A stretch of DNA of 17,438 nt from positions 1 through 17,438 of the forward strand of contig CAYRUP010000027.1 of NCBI GenBank assembly GCA_964427485.1. Reading direction: 5' to 3'. Position 1 is the first letter of the stretch; each line of letters begins with the position of its first letter. The DNA is from CAYRUP01 sp964427485. Lineage in GTDB: Bacteria; Pseudomonadota; Gammaproteobacteria; DSM-16500. Shown in pieces: positions 13,452 through 17,438 of the stretch. The notes beneath the pieces were generated by a model. That model was not told where the DNA came from, made no database searches, and saw nothing but the letters and a program-made list of their open reading frames with translations. Position numbers and translations under genes: made by a program.

Positions 13452-15629
13452 ATGTTATCGGATCATTCAACTTCCCCCCATAAATTAATAAATAAACGCG
13501 AACACTTTGAAATATTAAAATTCCTATTACGACAAAATGACTCAGAATATGCGAATATGAAAGATGAAGCAGGTTATTCTTTGTTGCATCGCGCTGTTCA
13601 AATGGGTCATCTTGAATTCGTTTTAGAAATTATTTATGCCGGTGGCAGAATCAATGAGTTTACTCAACAAAAAGAAACTCCTTTATGGCTGGCAATAAAA
13701 CACGGACATTATTTGATTGCAGAAGTTTTACTTGCAGCGGGTGCAAATAAAAATGCTGCAGCGCGAACAGGGTTTCCTGAACATCACACGCGATTAGAAT
13801 TAGAAAATATGCGTTTGAAACCGGAGATCGTCACTGCGCTTTTGTTTTGGGAAATTTGTTACTCCAGCAAAAAGCGCCCTTCATTATTTTATTTGATAAA
13901 ACAACAATTGTACGACTATTTTGTCGATGCAAATGGAACTATTTCCAAAGAAAAATTATTTTTGGATGCACTTGAGGAAGCTTTATTACAACTCGCTTTA
14001 TTAGCAAAACAAAAAGGAGCTGATAGTTTTCTCCAAGCGATAAAAGAAGTGTTTGAAGATAAACTCAACAAAGCAGAACCCATTCCAAATGCTATCCATC
14101 GTAGTACGGAAAGCTTTGCAGAATTGATTAAAAAATCCTATGAACAAAATGATTTTTTTTCCTTATTTGACTTAAAAGAACAAGGAAATGAAATTCGTAT
14201 TTTTGCTTTTTTGCTCACAGAAAAAAATTATTCGCTCCTCAATTTTTGGTTGGTCAGTCAAGCAAAAGATTTATATGCATTTGCTCCAGAAATGATTTAC
14301 AACCCAGATCCTACACAAGACACCTTGATGACAAATTTGATAGATTATTGCCACGGTTCAGTTGGGTTATTAACACATGTCATCAATGATGGAATGCAAG
14401 CTGGCACTTTATCTCCCGCAAAGAACATTTTATTTAAAAAATTAAGTCAGGCTGGCAATATGCCGACCGCCTTAGCATTGTTTAAAACTTCTTTTATGAA
14501 ACAATGTGGTTATGATTTATCTGATGCTGTGATCACGATACAAAATGATGATTTTCATGTGTCAAAGCCACCCCAACAATTACCTGTTGCGCGATTGTTA
14601 AATGTATATATCAATGTATTTAATTTAAAAAAAATCCAACCCGAATCGCAACATACAGCGAGGCAAGATATTTTTAAAATAATCGTGGGCTATTTGGATG
14701 AAAAGGAACAACAAACACTACTCACTTTTGGTCCACAAATACTGGATGATTTATTTTATCAAGCTGTCTATCAAGTATCTGTTATTCCCAAAAATGAATT
14801 ATCACGATTTGAAGATCTTGAAAAAGTCATGATTGATTTTTTAAAAGAATTAGATGAAGCCTATAAACTCGGTCACCAAGGCTGGATGAAATGCGTATCG
14901 CTATTAGCTTTCATCATCATGTTAAGTTTATTGATCGCAGAAATATATCATTTTGTTATGTTTCCTGATTATAAAAGTTCGTTAAAAGATCTCATGGAAA
15001 AGAGAGTTATTCCTCATCCACGAAATTATGTTAATTGTCTTCAAGTTTACGATGATGATACTAGGGATTTTTCTCAAAATGATTACAGATATTGTGATTC
15101 TTTGATACGTCAAATGGCAGATTTATTTTTTTTACATGTCCTTACGATTTTCGGCAATATCTTGACAGATCTCAGTGCAATTCCTATTTTTATGAGCATT
15201 CACCACTTTTTTTGTAAACTAAAAAAGGGGGAACCAAAAGAAAATTTTGCATGTGAACCTGTTGCTAATTATCCTTTATTGCGTAGTGCAACAGAAGGCA
15301 TGCAAAGGAAATTTGCAGAAGAAGAAAAAGCGGATCCTCGACTTCCGGGCAGTCATCTCATGCCTGATATTAAGGATGTTGAGACACTGGGAGCCTTGGA
15401 AGCTAAAAGAAAATCTGTAGTGGGATATCTTTCCCACATTCAGAGAATACGTACTGATTTGACGGGCGAGCACGATGTTACGCTTGATATCCCCTACCCA
15501 CTGTCAAGTTCCCCTAATCACAAATGGTATTCGCAAAGCGATTGTAACTCGGATCTCACGATAGCGTTATTAGGTGAGGAGAAAGATGAAATAAAAATGA
15601 GTCCTATATCCTTGAAAAAAACATGCTAG
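13452..15629 (+). CDS. Ankyrin-repeat protein with two membrane helices, candidate type IV effector
   Basis: 725 residues from the ATG at 13452. GAGG (13442-13445) six bases before it favours this over the in-frame ATG at 13440, which overlaps that site. Numbering here is from 13440. Two clear ankyrin repeats: about 43-75 (GYSLLHRAVQMGHLEFVLEI) and 77-107 (TPLWLAIKHGHYLIAEVLL), with a degenerate one before them. A long helical region without a recognised domain follows. Two hydrophobic segments, about 483-507 and 560-590, flank a short loop. The C-terminal tail is polar and contains GEEKDE about 18 residues from the end, similar to the acidic block of many Dot/Icm substrates. No signal peptide. 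Ankyrin plus paired membrane helices is a common effector layout in Legionellales; delivery and target are inferred. Confidence 0.75.
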   Translation: MLSDHSTSPHKLINKREHFEILKFLLRQNDSEYANMKDEAGYSLLHRAVQMGHLEFVLEIIYAGGRINEFTQQKETPLWLAIKHGHYLIAEVLLAAGANKNAAARTGFPEHHTRLELENMRLKPEIVTALLFWEICYSSKKRPSLFYLIKQQLYDYFVDANGTISKEKLFLDALEEALLQLALLAKQKGADSFLQAIKEVFEDKLNKAEPIPNAIHRSTESFAELIKKSYEQNDFFSLFDLKEQGNEIRIFAFLLTEKNYSLLNFWLVSQAKDLYAFAPEMIYNPDPTQDTLMTNLIDYCHGSVGLLTHVINDGMQAGTLSPAKNILFKKLSQAGNMPTALALFKTSFMKQCGYDLSDAVITIQNDDFHVSKPPQQLPVARLLNVYINVFNLKKIQPESQHTARQDIFKIIVGYLDEKEQQTLLTFGPQILDDLFYQAVYQVSVIPKNELSRFEDLEKVMIDFLKELDEAYKLGHQGWMKCVSLLAFIIMLSLLIAEIYHFVMFPDYKSSLKDLMEKRVIPHPRNYVNCLQVYDDDTRDFSQNDYRYCDSLIRQMADLFFLHVLTIFGNILTDLSAIPIFMSIHHFFCKLKKGEPKENFACEPVANYPLLRSATEGMQRKFAEEEKADPRLPGSHLMPDIKDVETLGALEAKRKSVVGYLSHIQRIRTDLTGEHDVTLDIPYPLSSSPNHKWYSQSDCNSDLTIALLGEEKDEIKMSPISLKKTC

Positions 15630-15644
15630 GCTTGTTGCAGTTAG

Positions 15645-15683
15645 TAGGGTGGATTAGATGCGTTTTTTGCATCGTAATCCACC
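15645..15683 (+). repeat. Dispersed hairpin repeat, copy 2
   Basis: TAGGGTGGATTA, GATGC, loop GTTTTTT, GCATC, a bulged G, TAATCCACC. Same outer arms, loop and bulge as copy 1 (11814-11848), with a stem two base pairs longer that is paired on both sides. It lies between the ankyrin gene stop and the Mth938-domain gene. Confidence 0.75.
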
Positions 15684-15711
15684 AAGTTTCTAAAATAAAT
15701 GGAGTGGAAAT

Positions 15712-16086
15712 ATGACAGGTCTCTCACTTGATGAAAATCAAGCTCAATATCAAATTAAAGCCTACAAGCCCGGCAATATCAAAATCAATGACACCACTTA
15801 TTCTGAAAGTCTCATTGTTTCTCCAGAAATATTAATTGATAATTGGCCTCCTCAGCATATTTCCATGTTAACCCGCAAAGACTTAGAGATAATTATTAAG
15901 TTGAGTCCGGCTATTTTATTAATTGGCACGGGCAGTACGCTGGAATTTCCGGATTTAGAGGTGTATGGTGATTTGATCAATGAAGGTATTGGCGTAGAAG
16001 TCATGGACACCAGCGCTGCCTGTCGCACCTATACTGCATTAACCGCTGAAAATCGCAATGTGGTGGCTGCCCTGATCATTAAATAA
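15712..16086 (+). CDS. Mth938-domain (DUF498/Xcc1710-like) protein
   Basis: 124 residues, one domain. Seen: a SLIVSPE segment (28-34), ILLIGTGSTLEFP (64-76) and GIGVEVMDTSAACRTYTALTAENRNVVAAL (93-122), which are the family's conserved blocks, including the EVMDTxAACRTYN-like motif. Bacterial members are soluble and of unknown function; the human relative NDUFAF3 helps assemble respiratory complex I. No nuo gene is in the window to support that role here. GGAGTGG lies before the ATG. The MFS gene starts 11 bases after its stop, so the two are probably co-transcribed. Confidence 0.88.
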   Translation: MTGLSLDENQAQYQIKAYKPGNIKINDTTYSESLIVSPEILIDNWPPQHISMLTRKDLEIIIKLSPAILLIGTGSTLEFPDLEVYGDLINEGIGVEVMDTSAACRTYTALTAENRNVVAALIIK

Positions 16087-16097
16087 GAGTAGGCATA

Positions 16098-17375
16098 ATG
16101 AAATTACAGAAATTTACGTTGGTCGCTGCTATTATTTGCGTGCTCGCATCTGCATTTTATATGTATGAATTCACCCTGCAAGTTTCACTGGGCGTAATGA
16201 CGGATGAGTTGATGCAAGATTTACGCCTAAATGCCGCGAGTCTTGGTTTAGTATCCGCATTTTATTATTACGCCTACACACCGATGCAAATACCGGCCGG
16301 TTTTTTACATGACAGGTTTGGGCCGCGACGCGTAATCACAGTCGCAATCTTAACTTGCGCATTAGGTGCATTTTGTTTCAGTTTCAGCACGGGCATCGTT
16401 AATGCATCGGCGGGACGTTTTTTAATGGGCATTGGTTCCGCATTTTCATTTAGCGGTGCGCTAATGCTCATTGCACGTTGGTTTCCACCCACTTATTTTG
16501 CTGTTCTATCCGGCATTGTGCAATTGATGAGTTCCGTGGGTGCAATTGGTGGTGAATTGCCTTTAGCAATCGCTATTCATCACATGGGTTGGCGTCAAAG
16601 CATGGTGTATTTAGCGCTATTTGGTGTGGGATTAGCTATTTTAGTTTGGCTAATCGTACGCGATGCGCCTCCCAATGCAAAACCGCCATTACATGCTATT
16701 ACACACTCCAACCATTCTGAAATTCCGCATAAATTTAAACTCGTTTTTGGACGTATACCTGCCTGGTGGACTGCTGCTTATTCATTTTTGATTTGGGCCC
16801 CTATCGCGGCTTTCGCTGGGTTATGGGGCGTGCCCTTTTTGGTTAGCGCATATCATCTTAGCACCGAAAGTGCCTCGCTTGCTTGCGCCGCTATTTGGAT
16901 TGGCGTGGGCTTAGGTTCACCTTTAAGCGGTTGGATTTCAGAATATATTCAGCGACGCTGCATTGTGCTTGCAGTCTGTGGGGCACTTGGAATTGCATCT
17001 TCATTGACGGTGATTTACTTACCCGTTTCCATGCCCATGCTTTATTTTGCACTTTTTGTCTTTGGACTGGCTGGCGGTGGACAATCGCTCGCATTTTGTG
17101 TGGTTCGCGATAACAGTCATCCATCCAGTATTGGTGCCGCGATTGGATTAAATAACATGGCCACAGTGGCAGGCGGCGCAATTATTCAACCGTTAATTGG
17201 TTACTTACTTTATTTAAACTGGGATGGCGCATTCACATCGGCTCATTTACCCACTTACAGTCTAGCTGACTATCATTTAGGATTACTGATGATCCCGTTG
17301 TGCTACATTCTGGCTACCATTGTGAGTGGTGTTTTTGTGAAAGAAACGTATTGTGCGCAGCAGTTTGCGGTTTAG
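16098..17375 (+). CDS. MFS transporter, Legionella/Coxiella type
   Basis: 425 residues with about twelve membrane helices. Motif A of the major facilitator superfamily is clear at 68-78 (GFLHDRFGPRR) in the loop after helix 2. The N-terminus, with FYMYEFTLQVS, MTDELM and SAFYYYAYTPMQIPAG (about 53-68), resembles the MFS proteins abundant in Legionella and Coxiella, some of which (Pht family) import amino acids or nucleosides needed for intracellular growth. The substrate of this one cannot be read from the sequence. GAGTAGG lies upstream of the ATG, 11 bases after the Mth938-domain gene. The protein is full length, ending before a repeat element. Confidence 0.9.
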   Translation: MKLQKFTLVAAIICVLASAFYMYEFTLQVSLGVMTDELMQDLRLNAASLGLVSAFYYYAYTPMQIPAGFLHDRFGPRRVITVAILTCALGAFCFSFSTGIVNASAGRFLMGIGSAFSFSGALMLIARWFPPTYFAVLSGIVQLMSSVGAIGGELPLAIAIHHMGWRQSMVYLALFGVGLAILVWLIVRDAPPNAKPPLHAITHSNHSEIPHKFKLVFGRIPAWWTAAYSFLIWAPIAAFAGLWGVPFLVSAYHLSTESASLACAAIWIGVGLGSPLSGWISEYIQRRCIVLAVCGALGIASSLTVIYLPVSMPMLYFALFVFGLAGGGQSLAFCVVRDNSHPSSIGAAIGLNNMATVAGGAIIQPLIGYLLYLNWDGAFTSAHLPTYSLADYHLGLLMIPLCYILATIVSGVFVKETYCAQQFAV

Positions 17376-17388
17376 ATGTGGGGCAAAT

Positions 17389-17438
17389 GTCATCCTGAGC
17401 GCAGCGAAGGATCGCTAAATTATAATAAGGCGATCCTT
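17389..17438. repeat. Dispersed-type repeat with terminal hairpin, running to the window end
   Basis: TGTCATCCTGAGCGCAGCGA, followed by AAGGATCGC (17407-17415) and its perfect inverse GCGATCCTT (17430-17438) around a 14-base AT-rich loop. CATCCTGAGCGnAGCGAAGGATC is a repeat core I recall from many bacterial genomes. The element may continue past the window. The hairpin could also end MFS transcription, but no T-run is visible. Confidence 0.55.

Noticed and set aside
16883..17181. Open frames on both strands inside the MFS transporter gene.
   Set aside because: They lie within a clear MFS gene with intact family motifs; composition is that of shadow frames.

Overview
The window looks like part of an AT-rich gammaproteobacterial chromosome. 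I infer the order Legionellales (Legionella, Coxiella, Aquicella or Berkiella type). The reasons are: AlaC and RecJ sequences of clear gammaproteobacterial type; an MFS transporter whose N-terminus resembles the Legionella/Coxiella transporter family; and two large proteins that look like type IV secretion effectors, one with ankyrin repeats plus two membrane helices and one with a SopB/SidF-type phosphoinositide phosphatase signature. Genus is not determined.

Layout. Bases 1-51 are the 3' part of a tRNA-Arg (anticodon TCG). About 60 bases later comes a minus-strand gene for an archaeal-type AAA ATPase with a C-terminal PD-(D/E)XK nuclease-like DUF234 domain. It is bracketed by two inverted copies of a structured repeat of about 41 bases (113-153 and 1638-1678), so gene plus repeats resemble a mobile or selfish cassette. 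A half copy of the repeat lies at 3038-3051. Between these are two small membrane-protein genes (one DUF6804-like) and a convergent HEPN-like gene. Bases 3098-4650 hold a membrane acyltransferase and a divergently transcribed cupin gene. A 136-base nested-palindrome repeat (4660-4795) follows, then a VanX-type D,D-dipeptidase.

From 13319 down to 5502 there is a long minus-strand run: alaC, a small membrane protein overlapping it by 4 bases, recJ, a YdgA/DUF945 protein, and a 915-residue protein with the CX5R signature CKSARDRT. The first four may be co-transcribed. The last has its own Shine-Dalgarno and a -10-like hexamer inside a perfect 20-base palindrome, so it may be separately controlled. 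From 13452 the plus strand carries the ankyrin/membrane protein, a Mth938-domain protein and an MFS transporter; the last two are 11 bases apart.

Repeats are frequent. Two copies of a hairpin repeat (11814-11848 and 15645-15683) differ in stem length but keep pairing, loop and bulge, and one of them supplies the C-terminal codons of a small gene. Another dispersed-type repeat begins after the MFS gene and reaches the window end. No intergenic gap exceeds 300 bases. I saw no CRISPR array, rRNA, integrase or transposase. The strongest candidates for something new are the repeat-flanked ATPase-nuclease cassette and the SopB/SidF-like phosphatase.
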